Shown: positions 1 through 11,106, counted from the stretch's first letter. The stretch: DNA of 64,000 nt from Actinomyces capricornis (GCF_019974135.1 NZ_AP025017.1:1054001-1118000), one strand, 5' to 3'. Numbers and translations are program-made. The notes: generated by a model from the letters alone, not told the origin.

Positions 1-1262
<1,262 letters not shown>

Positions 1263-1302
1263 TCACGCCCGGAACCGGTCCTCACGTCCCAGCCTAGGTC
1301 TG

Positions 1303-1329
1303 TTGTCACTCGAAGGCTCCGAGTGCTAA
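1303..1329 (-). promoter_or_regulatory. CIRCE operator (HrcA site) upstream of groEL, proximal copy
   Basis: On the minus strand the sequence reads TTAGCACTC, nine bases, then GAGTGACAA. The left half matches the CIRCE consensus exactly and the right half differs at two positions from GAGTGCTAA. It lies 113 bp upstream of the groEL start. HrcA represses groE operons through this element in many bacteria; hrcA itself is not in the window. Confidence 0.92.
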
Positions 1330-1337
1330 CCGCAATG

Positions 1338-1364
1338 CTGGCACTCTCCGTCCTTGAGTGCAAG
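1338..1364 (-). promoter_or_regulatory. Second, degenerate CIRCE operator upstream of groEL
   Basis: Eight bases beyond the first CIRCE, the plus strand reads CTGGCACTC, nine bases, GAGTGCAAG. It has the same 9-9-9 geometry and keeps the GCACTC/GAGTGC core, with changes only at the outer ends. The regular spacing suggests two HrcA dimers bind side by side. This is a sequence match only. Confidence 0.75.
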
Positions 1365-1433
1365 GCGCTCACCGCTGGTGGCGCGTGGAATCCTCCGACG
1401 GCGAATCGTCGGATCGCCGGTCCGGCGCCCGCC

Positions 1434-2054
1434 CTACTCCTGGAAGTCCTCGCGCAGGATGACGACGATCGGGCTGGACTGGGCGCTGTCGGGGTCCTCA
1501 ACCACGTTGCTGATGCCCAGCTGCTCGGCGATCTGCTCAGCCGTCGCCTTGTGCTCGGGCTGGCTGTAGAGGACCGTGGAGGCGGCGGGCTCGGTCTCGC
1601 CGTAGATGCCCTGGGGCACCTCCACCGCGCTGAAGCCGGCGTTGGTGAGCCTGTCCCCGGTGCGCCCGGCCAGGCCGCTGGTCTCCGTGCCGTTGAGGAC
1701 CGTGACCCCCAGGGTGAGGTCCGCCTGCCCGGAGGTGGCCGAGGAGGTGGCCCCGGCGCTGGGCTGCCCCGCGGGAGCGCTGGCATCCCCGCCGGGCTGG
1801 GCGCCGTCGCCCGAGCCGCCCCCGGCACCGCCGTCGGCGGGCTGGGAGACCGCGGGGTCCGCGCTGTCCGAGGAGGTCTGGCGGTCCAGGAGAGTCACCG
1901 CGCCCCAGGCCAGGACGGGCACGATGATGATGACCGCCAGCAGCGGCAGCCAACTGCGCCAGCGCGGGACCTGCGCCCGGTGCACGCCGACGGGAACCGG
2001 ACCCTCATCCTCGCTGACGTCGAACTCGTCCTCGGGGTAGTTGTAGTCGCTCAC
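1434..2054 (-). CDS. LytR C-terminal (LytR_C) domain membrane protein
   Basis: About 206 residues: an acidic N-terminus (SDYNYPEDEFDVSEDEG), one transmembrane segment (LLAVIIIVPVLAWGAVTLL), a Gly/Ser/Pro-rich extracytoplasmic linker, and a C-terminal LytR_C-type domain (LTLGVTVLNGTETSGLAG to the end). It lacks the LytR-CpsA-Psr catalytic domain, so it probably binds or assists in the envelope rather than ligating polymers. I chose the GTG at 2054 because TATGTT lies 7 bases before it, as in leaderless genes here. An in-frame ATG four codons upstream (2066) would include that hexamer. Its position beside groEL and ung fits actinobacterial gene order. Confidence 0.8.
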   Translation of the reverse strand: MSDYNYPEDEFDVSEDEGPVPVGVHRAQVPRWRSWLPLLAVIIIVPVLAWGAVTLLDRQTSSDSADPAVSQPADGGAGGGSGDGAQPGGDASAPAGQPSAGATSSATSGQADLTLGVTVLNGTETSGLAGRTGDRLTNAGFSAVEVPQGIYGETEPAASTVLYSQPEHKATAEQIAEQLGISNVVEDPDSAQSSPIVVILREDFQE

Positions 2055-2173
2055 GCTCCCAAACATACCGGCCGCCGATGGCTTTACGGGGATTGTTCAC
2101 CACGGGCGCCGCGGCGCCACTCACCGCAGGCCAGCGCTAGGCACGGCGGCCTCCGGCTCATTAGTCTCATGGA

Positions 2174-2851
2174 ATGACCGCAGCCAAGCCCCTGTCCGAG
2201 CTCGTCGATCCCTCCTGGGCCCAGGCCCTGGCGCCCGTGGAGCCCACGATCCACCAGATAGGCGAGCGCCTGCGCGCGGAGGTGGCCTCCGGCGCGGGCT
2301 ACCTGCCCGCGGGCACCGATGTGCTGCGGGCCTTCACCTACCCGATGGACCGGGTGCGCGTGCTCATCGTGGGCCAGGACCCCTACCCCACACCGGGCCA
2401 CCCGATGGGGCTGAGCTTCTCGGTGGCGCCCGGGGTCAGGCCGCCGCGGAGCCTGGAGAACATCTTCCGCGAGCTGGTGAGCGACCTGGGCGTGGCTCCG
2501 CCGACGTCCGGGGACCTGACCCCCTGGTGCGAGCAGGGGGTGATGCTGCTCAATCGGGTGCTCACGGTGCGCCCCGGGGCGCCCGCCTCCCACAAGGGCT
2601 GGGGCTGGGAGTCCGTCACCCAGCGGGCCATCGAGGCCCTGGTCGAGCGCGGGGGACCGCTGGTGGCGATCCTGTGGGGCCGGCCGGCCCAGTCCCTGAC
2701 CCCCATGCTGGGCTCCACGCCGGTGATCGCCTCACCCCACCCCTCGCCGCTGTCGGCCTCGCGGGGCTTCTTCGGCTCGCGGCCCTTCTCCCGGGCCAAC
2801 GAGATCCTCCAGTCGATGGGCGCCGCGCCCGTGGACTGGCGCCTGCCCTGA
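2174..2851 (+). CDS. ung: Uracil-DNA glycosylase, family 1
   Basis: Removes uracil from DNA, starting base-excision repair. The 225 residues match the usual family-1 length. Motif 1 GQDPYP lies at about residues 67-72 with the water-activating Asp at about 69. LLNRVLTV and the motif-2 stretch [16 protein letters not shown], with the catalytic His and leucine loop, follow near 185-200. The ATG at 2174 is preceded by TAGTCT at 2162-2167 with exactly 6 bases between and no Shine-Dalgarno, so the mRNA is probably leaderless. Confidence 0.97.
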   Translation: MTAAKPLSELVDPSWAQALAPVEPTIHQIGERLRAEVASGAGYLPAGTDVLRAFTYPMDRVRVLIVGQDPYPTPGHPMGLSFSVAPGVRPPRSLENIFRELVSDLGVAPPTSGDLTPWCEQGVMLLNRVLTVRPGAPASHKGWGWESVTQRAIEALVERGGPLVAILWGRPAQSLTPMLGSTPVIASPHPSPLSASRGFFGSRPFSRANEILQSMGAAPVDWRLP

Positions 2852-2915
2852 GGCGCCCCACCGGCCGGTCACCCCCGAGCCCAGCCGGGGCGGGCGCGCC
2901 GGATGCCGCTGGCGC

Positions 2916-3380
2916 TCAGAGCTTCACGGCGTTGATGAGCACCACGGCCAGGCCCCCGACGGCCTCGATGAGGCCGAACCACTGGATCGGGATGGAGAAC
3001 AGGGTGTGGACGTTGCTGTGCGCCCGCACCAGGCCCTCGGCCTCCTGGGCGACCACTTGCTCGATCTGCTGGGCCGCCTCCTCCTGCGAGGTGGGGGCTG
3101 GCGCGCCGGGCGCCACCTGGAAGGCCCCGTGGTTGACCCGCTGCCACAGCGCGGCCCGCAGCTGATCCTGGTAGCGCCCCACCTGCTGCGGCGGGCGCGT
3201 CACGTTGAGATAACGGCCCAGGAAGTAGTTGACCACCCCCGCCCCGACGAAGCCGAGCCCGAAGAGCACCGTCGCCAGTGGCCCATCGGAGCCCGTCGAC
3301 TCCCCGAGCTTGCCCATACCCGCAGCGAAGGGAATAGTGACAAGAAACGCCAGGATGCCCCAGCCGCGCCAGACGATCAT
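2916..3380 (-). CDS. Small membrane protein of unknown function
   Basis: About 154 residues. I see two N-terminal hydrophobic segments (WGILAFLVTIPFAAGMG and TVLFGLGFVGAGVVNYFLG), a central hydrophilic Gln/Glu/Ala-rich stretch, and a C-terminal hydrophobic segment (IEAVGGLAVVLINAVKL). I do not recognise the family. The start at 3380 is preferred over a longer frame to 3431 because TACGGT lies exactly 6 bases before the ATG, the leaderless arrangement seen elsewhere here. It converges on ung and is divergent from ispF. Confidence 0.7.
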   Translation of the reverse strand: MIVWRGWGILAFLVTIPFAAGMGKLGESTGSDGPLATVLFGLGFVGAGVVNYFLGRYLNVTRPPQQVGRYQDQLRAALWQRVNHGAFQVAPGAPAPTSQEEAAQQIEQVVAQEAEGLVRAHSNVHTLFSIPIQWFGLIEAVGGLAVVLINAVKL

Positions 3381-3597
3381 GCACCGACCGTACCCGCACA
3401 ATGCGGGATCTTCCGCTGCAATGACGCGCATTCCTACCCATTGACAAATCCTGGACGACCTGGGTGGCGCCCCAGTGCCCTGCCATGAGTCCCCGCACTG
3501 CCCCGCCCCGCTCCTGCCGGCGCATCAGCTCGTCATCGACACCGACATGGCATGGCCGCGCTCGGCCCTGCGGCGGCCGCTGCGGCACACTGGGGCC

Positions 3598-4161
3598 ATG
3601 CCCATCGACTCCCGGCCCCCGGCCCCTACCGCGCTCATCCCCCGCACCGGCATCGGCACCGATGTCCACGCCTTCGCCCCCGCGGGCATGACCGCGGGCA
3701 CGAGCGCCCCGCTCCATCTGGCCTGCCTGGAGTGGCCCGGGGAGCCGGCCCTGGAGGGCCACTCCGACGGCGACGTCGTCGCCCACGCCTGCTGCGATGC
3801 GCTGCTCTCAGCGGCGGGACTGGGCGACCTGGGGTCCAATTTCGGCACCGCCGAGCCGCAGTGGAAGGGGGCCGCGGGTGCCACGCTGCTGGCCGAGACC
3901 GCTCGGCGCGTGCGGGCCGCGGGCTTCGAGATCGGCAATGTGGCCGTCCAGTTCGTGGGGGCCCGCCCCCGGGTGGGCCCGCGCAGCCAGGAGGCTGCGG
4001 ACGCCCTGTCCCAGGCGGCCGGAGCACCGGTGTCCTTCACCGCCACCACCACCGACCACCTGGGGTTCCTGGGCCGCCAGGAGGGCCTGGCCGCCATCGC
4101 CACCGCCCTGGTGGTCCCCCGGCCAGTCGCGGACCGCACCGACCCTACCGGACCGGCATGA
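3598..4161 (+). CDS. ispF: 2-C-methyl-D-erythritol 2,4-cyclodiphosphate synthase IspF
   Basis: Forms the cyclodiphosphate in the non-mevalonate isoprenoid pathway. 187 residues, slightly longer than the usual ~160 because of an N-terminal tail. Metal-site motif GTDVHAF is at about residues 20-26; [12 protein letters not shown] follows with the second conserved His; [20 protein letters not shown] is the C-terminal signature. The ATG at 3598 sits 6 bases after CACACT, a possible leaderless -10. The stop overlaps the next start as ATGA, so the VOC gene is translationally coupled. ispD is not in the window. Confidence 0.93.
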   Translation: MPIDSRPPAPTALIPRTGIGTDVHAFAPAGMTAGTSAPLHLACLEWPGEPALEGHSDGDVVAHACCDALLSAAGLGDLGSNFGTAEPQWKGAAGATLLAETARRVRAAGFEIGNVAVQFVGARPRVGPRSQEAADALSQAAGAPVSFTATTTDHLGFLGRQEGLAAIATALVVPRPVADRTDPTGPA

Positions 4162-4565
4162 GCGGGATGCATCACGTGGAGCTGTGGGTGGGCGACCTGC
4201 CCCTGGCCCGTGAGCAGTGGGGCTGGCTGCTGGAGGCGCTGGGGTGGAGGCGGGCGCAGGACTGGCCCGAGGGCAGCCTGTGGCAGGCCGGCTCCGGCCC
4301 CTACCTGGTCCTGACCACCCCGCCGCTGACTGCCGCCCAGCCGCACGACCGCCACCGTCCCGGGCTCAACCACCTGGCGCTGAGCGCCGTCGATCAGCCG
4401 ACGGTGGACCGTCTCGCGCAGCAGTGCACCGATCACGGCTGGCGCCCGTTGTACGCCGAGCGCTACCCCTTCGCCGGCGGCCCCGACCACTACGCCGCGT
4501 ACATGGAGGACTCACAGGGCTTCAAGGTCGAGGTGGTCGCCACTGACAGCCCCTACCTCCCCTGA
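4158..4565 (+). CDS. VOC-superfamily protein (glyoxalase/bleomycin-resistance fold)
   Basis: 135 residues with paired beta-alpha-beta-beta-beta modules: [20 protein letters not shown] at the N-terminus, [10 protein letters not shown] in the middle, and [14 protein letters not shown] near the end. Possible metal ligands are the first-strand His, the His of LNHLA and the Glu of KVEVVA. The substrate cannot be told from sequence; VOC members include glyoxalases, dioxygenases and drug-binding proteins. It overlaps ispF by 4 bases and lies in the same direction as cysS. Confidence 0.82.
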   Translation: MSGMHHVELWVGDLPLAREQWGWLLEALGWRRAQDWPEGSLWQAGSGPYLVLTTPPLTAAQPHDRHRPGLNHLALSAVDQPTVDRLAQQCTDHGWRPLYAERYPFAGGPDHYAAYMEDSQGFKVEVVATDSPYLP

Positions 4566-4790
4566 GCGGCGCATCTCCACCCGCGCCCGGCGCCTCCCCG
4601 CCCCCGCCATCGGCACCACCGGCCCCACTGGCGACGCGCCACGGGCGGCGAGCCGCGCATCGTTACGGCCACTGACCGCGCAGCTCCCGGCCCGCCCGAG
4701 AGGCCCGGTACGAGAATCGGCGGAATACCGCGCCGGACTGGGCCGGGGCGGGGAAATCATGCCGGTGAGGATGTGCAGTATGTTTGTCGG

Positions 4791-6368
4791 GTGACAGACC
4801 TCCAGCCACCCGCGCCCTCCCTGCGCCTCTACGACTCCGCGGCGCGCGCCGTGGTGCCGCTGGCGCCCACCGTCATCCCCGGGGTCGTGTCCATCTACCT
4901 GTGCGGCGCCACCGTCCAGGGCAGCCCGCATATCGGGCATATGCGCTCAGCCATCGCCTTCGACGTGCTGCGCCGATGGCTGGAGCGCCAGGGGCAGTCC
5001 GTCGTGCTCATCCGCAACGTCACCGACATCGACGACAAGATCCTCGGCAAATCCGCGGCCGCCACGCCCCCGGTGCCCTGGTGGGCCTGGGCCCAGCGCC
5101 ACGAGCGGGAGTTCGACGCCGCCTACCGGGCCCTGGGCGTGGAGGCCCCCACCTACGAGCCCCGCGCCACCGGCCACATCCCCGAGATGATCGACCTCAT
5201 CCAGCGCCTGCTGGACCAGGGCCACGCCTACATCGGCGAGGCCGGCAACGTCTACTTCTCGGTGGCCTCCCTGCCCGACTACGGCAGTCTGACCAACCAG
5301 CGCGTGGAGGACCTGGCCACCACCGAGGACGAGTCCCAACTCGATGACGAGGTCGAGGCCGACAAGCACGACCCGCGGGACTTCGCCCTGTGGAAGACCG
5401 CCAAGCCCACCGAGCCCCGGGACGCCGCCTGGCAGGCCCCCTGGGGGCGGGGCCGGCCCGGCTGGCACCTGGAGTGCTCGGCGATGTCCCGGCGCTACCT
5501 GGGCGAGGAGTTCGATATCCACGGCGGGGGCATCGACCTGCGCTTCCCCCACCATGAGAACGAGCAGGCCCAGTCCCACGGGGCCGGGTGGGGATTCGCC
5601 CGCCACTGGGTGCACAACGCCTGGGTGACGATCAAGGGCGCCAAGATGAGCAAGTCCCTGGGCAACTCCCTGACGGTGGCCGGCCTCCTGGAGCGCCACG
5701 AGGGGGTCGTCCTGCGCCTGGCCCTTGGCACAGTCCACCACCGCTCCACCGTGGAGTTCTCCGAGGAGACCCTGGCCGAGGCCGCCGCCCTGTGGGAGCG
5801 CCTGTCCAGCACGGTCCTGCGCGCCTACGAGTCCGTGCAGGAGGGTGCGGGCAGTCCTGTCGATGCGCCCGCCGAGGAGCTGCGGGCACGGGGGCTGCCG
5901 CCCGATTTCACCGCCGCCATGGACGAGGACCTCAACCTCGCCGGGGCGATGGCGGTGGTCCACGCCACCCTCAAGGCCCTCAATGTGGCCCTGGCCGCCG
6001 CCGAGGCCGGCGACTCCACGGCCACCGGGGCGGCCGCCCCGCAGGATGCGCCCCACGCGGCGGCCGACGGGGGCAGCAGGGCGACGGTCACCGGCCTGGC
6101 CCTGGACCTGCGCGCCCAGCTCGACGTCCTGGGCCTGGACCCACTGGCCGAGCCCTGGCGCGCCCAGGTACTCGACGGCGCCGGCTCCTCCCAGAGCAGC
6201 ACCGCCATGGAGACCCTCGGCCGTCTCATCCAGCACGACCTCGACGAGCGCGCCCGGGCCCGCGCCGACAAGGACTGGGCCCGCGCCGACGCCCTGCGCG
6301 ACAAGCTGGCCGAGGCGGGAGTGGTGGTGCAGGACTCCCCCACCGGCGCGCGCTGGCACCTGGCCTGA
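4791..6368 (+). CDS. cysS: Cysteinyl-tRNA synthetase
   Basis: Charges tRNA-Cys. 525 residues. The N-terminal zinc-site region [20 protein letters not shown] carries the HIGH signature, as in actinobacterial CysS1. LECSAM and FPHHENE supply further zinc ligands, [11 protein letters not shown] is the KMSKS loop, and a DALR-type helical C-terminus follows. GTG at 4791 is the likely start: TATGTT lies 5-6 bases upstream and there is no ribosome-binding site, so it is probably leaderless. An upstream in-frame ATG at 4773 would include that -10. Followed closely by rlmB. Confidence 0.96.
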   Translation: MTDLQPPAPSLRLYDSAARAVVPLAPTVIPGVVSIYLCGATVQGSPHIGHMRSAIAFDVLRRWLERQGQSVVLIRNVTDIDDKILGKSAAATPPVPWWAWAQRHEREFDAAYRALGVEAPTYEPRATGHIPEMIDLIQRLLDQGHAYIGEAGNVYFSVASLPDYGSLTNQRVEDLATTEDESQLDDEVEADKHDPRDFALWKTAKPTEPRDAAWQAPWGRGRPGWHLECSAMSRRYLGEEFDIHGGGIDLRFPHHENEQAQSHGAGWGFARHWVHNAWVTIKGAKMSKSLGNSLTVAGLLERHEGVVLRLALGTVHHRSTVEFSEETLAEAAALWERLSSTVLRAYESVQEGAGSPVDAPAEELRARGLPPDFTAAMDEDLNLAGAMAVVHATLKALNVALAAAEAGDSTATGAAAPQDAPHAAADGGSRATVTGLALDLRAQLDVLGLDPLAEPWRAQVLDGAGSSQSSTAMETLGRLIQHDLDERARARADKDWARADALRDKLAEAGVVVQDSPTGARWHLA

Positions 6369-6387
6369 GACACGAAGGAGAACGAGG

Positions 6388-7383
6388 ATGCCCGGCAACG
6401 AGCAGTACCCCGGGGCCAAGCGCCGGCCCGGTTCCAAGAAGGGCGCAACGAAGGGCTCGGGCGGGCAGCGTCGTCGCGGCCTGGAGGGCAAGGGGCCCAC
6501 GCCCCGGGCGGAGAACCGGGTGGGCCACCCCAAGGCCAGGGCCAAGGCCCGCGCGGAGGCGCGCGCCGCCCAGCCCAACCACGCCAAGCAGCTGGAGCGG
6601 ATCCGGCGCCGCTACGACGTCGGCCCGGACCACGAGATCCTGTGCGGGCGCAACGCCGTGGCCGAGGCCGCCTACGCGGGGGTCCCCATCTCGCGGGTGT
6701 TCATGGCCGTCTCCGCGGAGTCCGATGAGCGCCTGGGCGCCGTCGTGCGCCGCGCCGCCCTGCTGGGCGCCCCGGTGCTGGAGGTCACCAAGCTCGACCT
6801 GGAGGCACTGACCCAGGGGGCCGTCCACCAGGGTGTGGCCATCGAGGTGCCCGCCTACGACTACGCCGAGGCCATCGACCTGCTGGAGCGGGCCCGCGCC
6901 CAGGGCCGCACCCCCCTGCTCGTCGCCCTGGACCAGGTCACCGACCCCCACAACCTGGGCGCCATCCTGCGCAGCGCCGGGGCCTTCGGCGCCGACGGCG
7001 TCATCATCCCCGAGCGCCGCAGCGCGGGGGTCAACGCCACCGTCTGGAAGGTCTCGGCCGGGGCGGCCGCCCGCGTGCGCGTGGCCCGCGAGACCAACCT
7101 CGTGCGCACCCTGGGCCGGCTGAAGAAGGAGGGCTGCTTCGTCGTGGGCCTCGACGGACGCGGCGAGACCCCCATCGAGGGGCTCACCGTGGCCGACGCG
7201 CCCCTGGTGCTGGTCACCGGAGCGGAGGGGGCGGGCCTGTCGCGCCTGGTGCGCGAGTCCTGCGACATGCTGGCCAGCGTTCCCATCGCCGCCGCGGTGG
7301 AGTCCCTCAACGCCGCAGTGGCCACGGGCATCAGCCTCTACGAGGTCGACCGCCTGCGGCGCCGGGCCCGCGGCGGGGCCTGA
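6388..7383 (+). CDS. rlmB: 23S rRNA 2'-O-ribose methyltransferase, TrmH/SpoU family (RlmB)
   Basis: 331 residues. A Lys/Arg/Gly-rich N-terminal tail of about 70 residues is followed by the substrate-binding domain (EILCGRNAVAEAAY) and the knotted SPOUT domain with motif 1 (DPHNLGAILRSAGAFGADGV), motif 2 (LVTGAEGAGLSRLV) and motif 3 (VPIAAAVESLNAAVA). By family it methylates the ribose of G2251 (E. coli numbering) in the peptidyl-transferase centre. AAGGAG lies about 8 bases before the ATG, 19 bases after cysS, so the two are probably co-transcribed. Confidence 0.92.
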   Translation: MPGNEQYPGAKRRPGSKKGATKGSGGQRRRGLEGKGPTPRAENRVGHPKARAKARAEARAAQPNHAKQLERIRRRYDVGPDHEILCGRNAVAEAAYAGVPISRVFMAVSAESDERLGAVVRRAALLGAPVLEVTKLDLEALTQGAVHQGVAIEVPAYDYAEAIDLLERARAQGRTPLLVALDQVTDPHNLGAILRSAGAFGADGVIIPERRSAGVNATVWKVSAGAAARVRVARETNLVRTLGRLKKEGCFVVGLDGRGETPIEGLTVADAPLVLVTGAEGAGLSRLVRESCDMLASVPIAAAVESLNAAVATGISLYEVDRLRRRARGGA

Positions 7384-7540
7384 GCCCCGGACCACGGCCG
7401 CCCGCCCCATGACCGCCCCACCAGGGCGGGCCCCGCCGGGCCGCGGCCCGCACCTCTCCCCATGCCTTCCCACCCCGTCCCCACAGACACCGGCGCCCAA
7501 TGCTGACACAATGGGCGTCAGCCGAACACAGGAGGTCCCC

Positions 7541-8782
7541 ATGGCCCAGGACGCTTCCCAGCGCTGGAACCGCACCGACGGCGTGCTCATCGCCCCCGGC
7601 ACCACGCCGGAGGAGGTCGCGGCCGCCTTCGCCGAGCGCGGCGTCGTCGTGCGCCTCGAGTGGTTCCCGACCACCGCCCACCTGCTGAGCCTGACCCTCA
7701 TGACCGACGTCGACGGCCGGGTGGCGATCACTCCGCCCTCGCGCGGTGGCGCCGTGGCCGGGCCCGGCGTCAGCGAGCTGGTGGAGTCCCTGGCCCGCGA
7801 GTTCAGCGCCGATGTGGCCATCGGCCCCGCCATGTTCAACGCCCTGCCCCAGGACGCCGAGCTGCCCTCGGTCACGGCCCACGGGTCGGCCAGCGCCCGC
7901 ACCGTGGTGGTCTCCCCCATGAGCGCCTACATGGTGCCGCTGCAGGCCACTCTCCTGGAGCGCCCCCTGGCGGTGGCCTCCGCGCCCGGCCTGGGGCGGC
8001 GCATCGTCATGTACTCCGGTGAGGGCGTGGATCTGGGCACCTTCGGCTGGGATGAGGAGTCCCTGCCGGCCCTGGTGCTGTCCTCCAACGCCGAGGACCT
8101 GTCCATCCGGGCCGTGTCCACCGGCGACCCCGACGACGACGCGGTCTTCTCCTGGGGCATGAGCTCCCTGCACGTGTGGGGCGGGGTCAGCGAGCCCGGG
8201 CCGGCTCTCAAGGCCCTGGGCGAGGAGTTCCTCTCCGACCTGACCGACGCCTCGGCCATCGTCGAGGCGGTTCCCGGTGCCGACCTGGAGGCCGCGACCG
8301 AGGCCATCACCCAACCCGGGGCCGAGGGCTTCGCCGCCATGATCGCCGCCCTGGGCCTGCCCGAGTGGGTGCTCGGTGTGCTCACCGGCCGCCTGGCGCC
8401 GGTGGAGGTGCCCGGCGTCGTCGTCCACGAGCCGCGGGGGCTGTCCAACGCGGTGGGGCGCAGCGTGGGGCTGCTGCTGTCCGACCCCTCGACGCCCGGC
8501 TCATCGGTCTGGCAGTCCTATGTGCGCACCGTCACCGACATGCCCTGGGCGGTGCGCGCCGGGACCCTGGTGGAGGCGAGCCTGGGGGGCGCGCTGGTGG
8601 GTGCGGCCGTGCGCCGCCGCAGGAGTACCGGGGCGCTGCCCGGTGGGCTGACCGCTGCCGGGATCGTGCTCATGGTCGACGCCGTCACCGAGATCTCCCT
8701 GGCCTCCTGGACCCGCCACCGCGAGCTGCGGCGCCGCGCCGATGAGGAGATGGCCCTGGTGGCCGAGGAGCTGGGCGCCTAA
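7541..8782 (+). CDS. Protein of unknown function
   Basis: 413 residues, not recognised. The first ~330 residues look soluble and acidic. A C-terminal hydrophobic part (GTLVEASLGGALVGAAV and GGLTAAGIVLMVDAVTEISLA) flanks a short RRRRSTG stretch, suggesting a small membrane-associated hairpin. AGGAGG 6 bases before the ATG at 7541 decides the start over an in-frame ATG ten codons upstream (7511). Codon use resembles the neighbours, so it is probably a lineage-specific housekeeping gene rather than recent import. Confidence 0.65.
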   Translation: MAQDASQRWNRTDGVLIAPGTTPEEVAAAFAERGVVVRLEWFPTTAHLLSLTLMTDVDGRVAITPPSRGGAVAGPGVSELVESLAREFSADVAIGPAMFNALPQDAELPSVTAHGSASARTVVVSPMSAYMVPLQATLLERPLAVASAPGLGRRIVMYSGEGVDLGTFGWDEESLPALVLSSNAEDLSIRAVSTGDPDDDAVFSWGMSSLHVWGGVSEPGPALKALGEEFLSDLTDASAIVEAVPGADLEAATEAITQPGAEGFAAMIAALGLPEWVLGVLTGRLAPVEVPGVVVHEPRGLSNAVGRSVGLLLSDPSTPGSSVWQSYVRTVTDMPWAVRAGTLVEASLGGALVGAAVRRRRSTGALPGGLTAAGIVLMVDAVTEISLASWTRHRELRRRADEEMALVAEELGA

Positions 8783-9150
8783 GGCGCCACTGCCGCGCGT
8801 CTTCACCGCTCGGCGCCCTCGCCGACCTGGTCCTCTCCGCATGATCTCGCCGGCACCCGAACTGACGATGTGCCACGACAACAGGGCCGGGCATCGTCAG
8901 GTGCCCGCCGCTGGGCAAGCGGCCGCTATGCCTGTGAATGACCCGCGTCCTCGACCTTCATGGCACTGGAGCACCGAGGCCGATGTGACTGCCGTGAGGG
9001 CTGTCGGCTGCTCCCCAGTGGGGTGTCGGAGGCGGTGCGGGGCTTCCTCCGCACCTGCGATGGACTGCTCTTAGGACAGTCGAATCTCCTCCATGGTCTT
9101 ATCAAGTCCGGGAATCGGCTCATCGCCTCGACATGGCCGGCATGCCACTT
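8783..9150. other. Gap without a supported gene, border of the low-GC locus
   Basis: Short open frames on both strands (for example 64 codons at 8960-9154) have no ribosome-binding site, no -10 hexamer at the right distance and no recognisable product. No convincing terminator was seen, although GGCGCC occurs twice just after the 8782 stop. Base composition falls towards 9150. Confidence 0.5.
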
Positions 9151-11106
9151 CTAGGAACTCCACTCGTGTGACGGAGGGATCGACTCTTCAGGATTTGTTG
9201 TTTCATACCCTTCACCAAAAGCGTCGAAAATAAGAGTTCGAAAATCAAGCTCAGGACGTGACGGACTGGCCAACTGGCCAGCGATGCGCCGCAAGCCGTC
9301 CTGCACGTCAGCAGAATTAAGTTGCTCAGGACTCATCTCAGAAGTCAAAGGCTTCCCACTCGAATCGACAATCTTATCAACATTCTCATTAAAGCGACCA
9401 AGACCCCCGCCCGTGCGTGACGCCGCACCTTGGAGATCCTCAGCATTGTACAACCCACTGTTGAGGAGAGCCAGAGCGACCTGCTTGGAATTACTGCTCT
9501 TCGCTTCACTCTCTATATCCACCTCCTTATCCCTCGCCTCATCAAGACCATCCACCGCAAAAGGCTTCCCCTCGGAGACAGCCAGAGAGGCCACCGGACC
9601 CGCCACCGGGATAAGTCCAGCAGCAAAGGACACCACCACTGTTGGCGGAGCCCCTAATTTACCGCTACGCTCCCCGTGGACCATCAGCAGGTGACTGATA
9701 GCGCCGGCGAAGAAACCATTAGTGGTGCTCTGGGTTGTGAGAACCGCATTGACCGGCTCCACATCCCCTGTCGCCTCATAACTCGCCACGGCCTCCTGGA
9801 GCCGCTCCTCGTGGTAGCCGGTGATTGCCTCACCCAGATGCGCCGACGCCTCGGGGCTCTGCGAGATCTGGCCCACGAGATGCGTCAACGCCCGGTCGGT
9901 CAGCAAGGGGTTATATGATTTCTCCCCCGTGGCAGTATCGAACAGGCCCTCGATCGCCCCAATAGGATTTCCTGGCTTCACGGAGCGATCAACCGCCTCA
10001 GGATGGCGCGCCACAATATGGGAGACCAGTTGGCGCCCTTCCTCCGATAGCGGGGGCGCCTCATTCCCGGACCCCAGACCATTGAGGATACCGGAGACCG
10101 CGGTCGCCGCCGCAGACTTACTGAAGTTCCCCTGGTCCTCATCAGGCGGCACCAATGTCAGAGAGGAGAATCCACCATCACGGTCGATCCGATCCCCCAG
10201 GCGAGCCCAGCCGGTGGTCCACTGCTCATCCGTTAAGGCACCTTTCTCAATGAGCTGTTGAATGCGGTTGGCATACACCACCGAACTTTCCGTACTCACC
10301 GTATCCGGAGCCCCCGGCCCGGCCGGAGCAGGAATCAGCCATTCTCGGCCAGCCCCCGGATTCCCCGTCATCGCATGAATCACACCGCTCAACGGATGAA
10401 GACGTACTGGCATCGCACTGCTTCTGACCCCCAGACCGGGCCCCGACACCAGTGGAGGCTCAACGTTTTCGAGCCGCTGGGCCAAGGCCACGAGCATCAT
10501 GTCGCTGTAGTCCAGCCCGACACTCTCCAGAAGTCCATCACCATCACTGTCGACCTCTCTGGAAGCGGACAGTATCGCGGTCACGGCAGCCGCCCGACCA
10601 CCATCCCTCAGCACAGCATCCGCTAGACCACCCGCGAACTCCTCGGACTCATCATCCGCCCACCTCACCGACGCGCTGGACAGGATCCGCCCCATCGCCT
10701 CCGCCACATCATTTCCCGCCGCAGGCCTGGGAGACGGCACATAACTATGGGGCAGATCATTGGACGCGAACCTCCCGCTCACACCCACCACGCAGTCAAC
10801 AACCCCTGCCGGTCCCAGGGCATCCACCACCCCGGTCGCATACTGAGCATCATCCCCACCAGCACGCAGAGCCCCCAGCACCTCATCCCACTGCTCACCG
10901 GAGCCGCCCCACCTCACACGATCCGCCAACCGCCCCGCATCATCCCAGCCCCGCTCCGTCACCGACGAGACCCCGTCCGGTGCACCATCCCCAGCAACCA
11001 CACAGCTCCCCCCAGGCCGCCAGCCCACACCCACAACACCACCTACCACCAAAGCGACAGACAGCACCACCCACACCACGCCACGCCCACCAGAGCCCAC
11101 ACTCAT
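9151..11106 (-). CDS. Large exported or membrane-anchored protein, unassigned (low-GC locus)
   Basis: 651 residues. An N-terminal hydrophobic segment (VVWVVLSVALVVGGVVGVGW, about residues 10-29) is either a signal peptide or an anchor. The body is mostly helical and acidic. A calcium-loop-like DSDGDGLLESVG lies near residue 190. A Gly/Ala-rich hydrophobic stretch (VSFAAGLIPVAGPVASLAV) lies near residue 490, resembling the hydrophobic pre-toxin segments of type VII-exported proteins. The length and layout also recall actinobacterial DUF6571 proteins, but I cannot confirm membership. The ATG at 11106 lies 33 bases after the stop of the small upstream gene, so the two form an operon. Codon use is less GC-rich than that of the neighbours, which suggests transfer or fast evolution. 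Confidence 0.7.
   Translation of the reverse strand: MSVGSGGRGVVWVVLSVALVVGGVVGVGWRPGGSCVVAGDGAPDGVSSVTERGWDDAGRLADRVRWGGSGEQWDEVLGALRAGGDDAQYATGVVDALGPAGVVDCVVGVSGRFASNDLPHSYVPSPRPAAGNDVAEAMGRILSSASVRWADDESEEFAGGLADAVLRDGGRAAAVTAILSASREVDSDGDGLLESVGLDYSDMMLVALAQRLENVEPPLVSGPGLGVRSSAMPVRLHPLSGVIHAMTGNPGAGREWLIPAPAGPGAPDTVSTESSVVYANRIQQLIEKGALTDEQWTTGWARLGDRIDRDGGFSSLTLVPPDEDQGNFSKSAAATAVSGILNGLGSGNEAPPLSEEGRQLVSHIVARHPEAVDRSVKPGNPIGAIEGLFDTATGEKSYNPLLTDRALTHLVGQISQSPEASAHLGEAITGYHEERLQEAVASYEATGDVEPVNAVLTTQSTTNGFFAGAISHLLMVHGERSGKLGAPPTVVVSFAAGLIPVAGPVASLAVSEGKPFAVDGLDEARDKEVDIESEAKSSNSKQVALALLNSGLYNAEDLQGAASRTGGGLGRFNENVDKIVDSSGKPLTSEMSPEQLNSADVQDGLRRIAGQLASPSRPELDFRTLIFDAFGEGYETTNPEESIPPSHEWSS

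Noticed and set aside
2852..2915. Terminator between ung and the convergent small membrane-protein gene
   Set aside because: Only imperfect GC-rich pairing with several bulges; too weak to call against the GC-rich background.
8960..9154. 64-codon open frame in the gap before the low-GC locus
   Set aside because: No ribosome-binding site, no -10 hexamer at the leaderless distance and no recognisable product.
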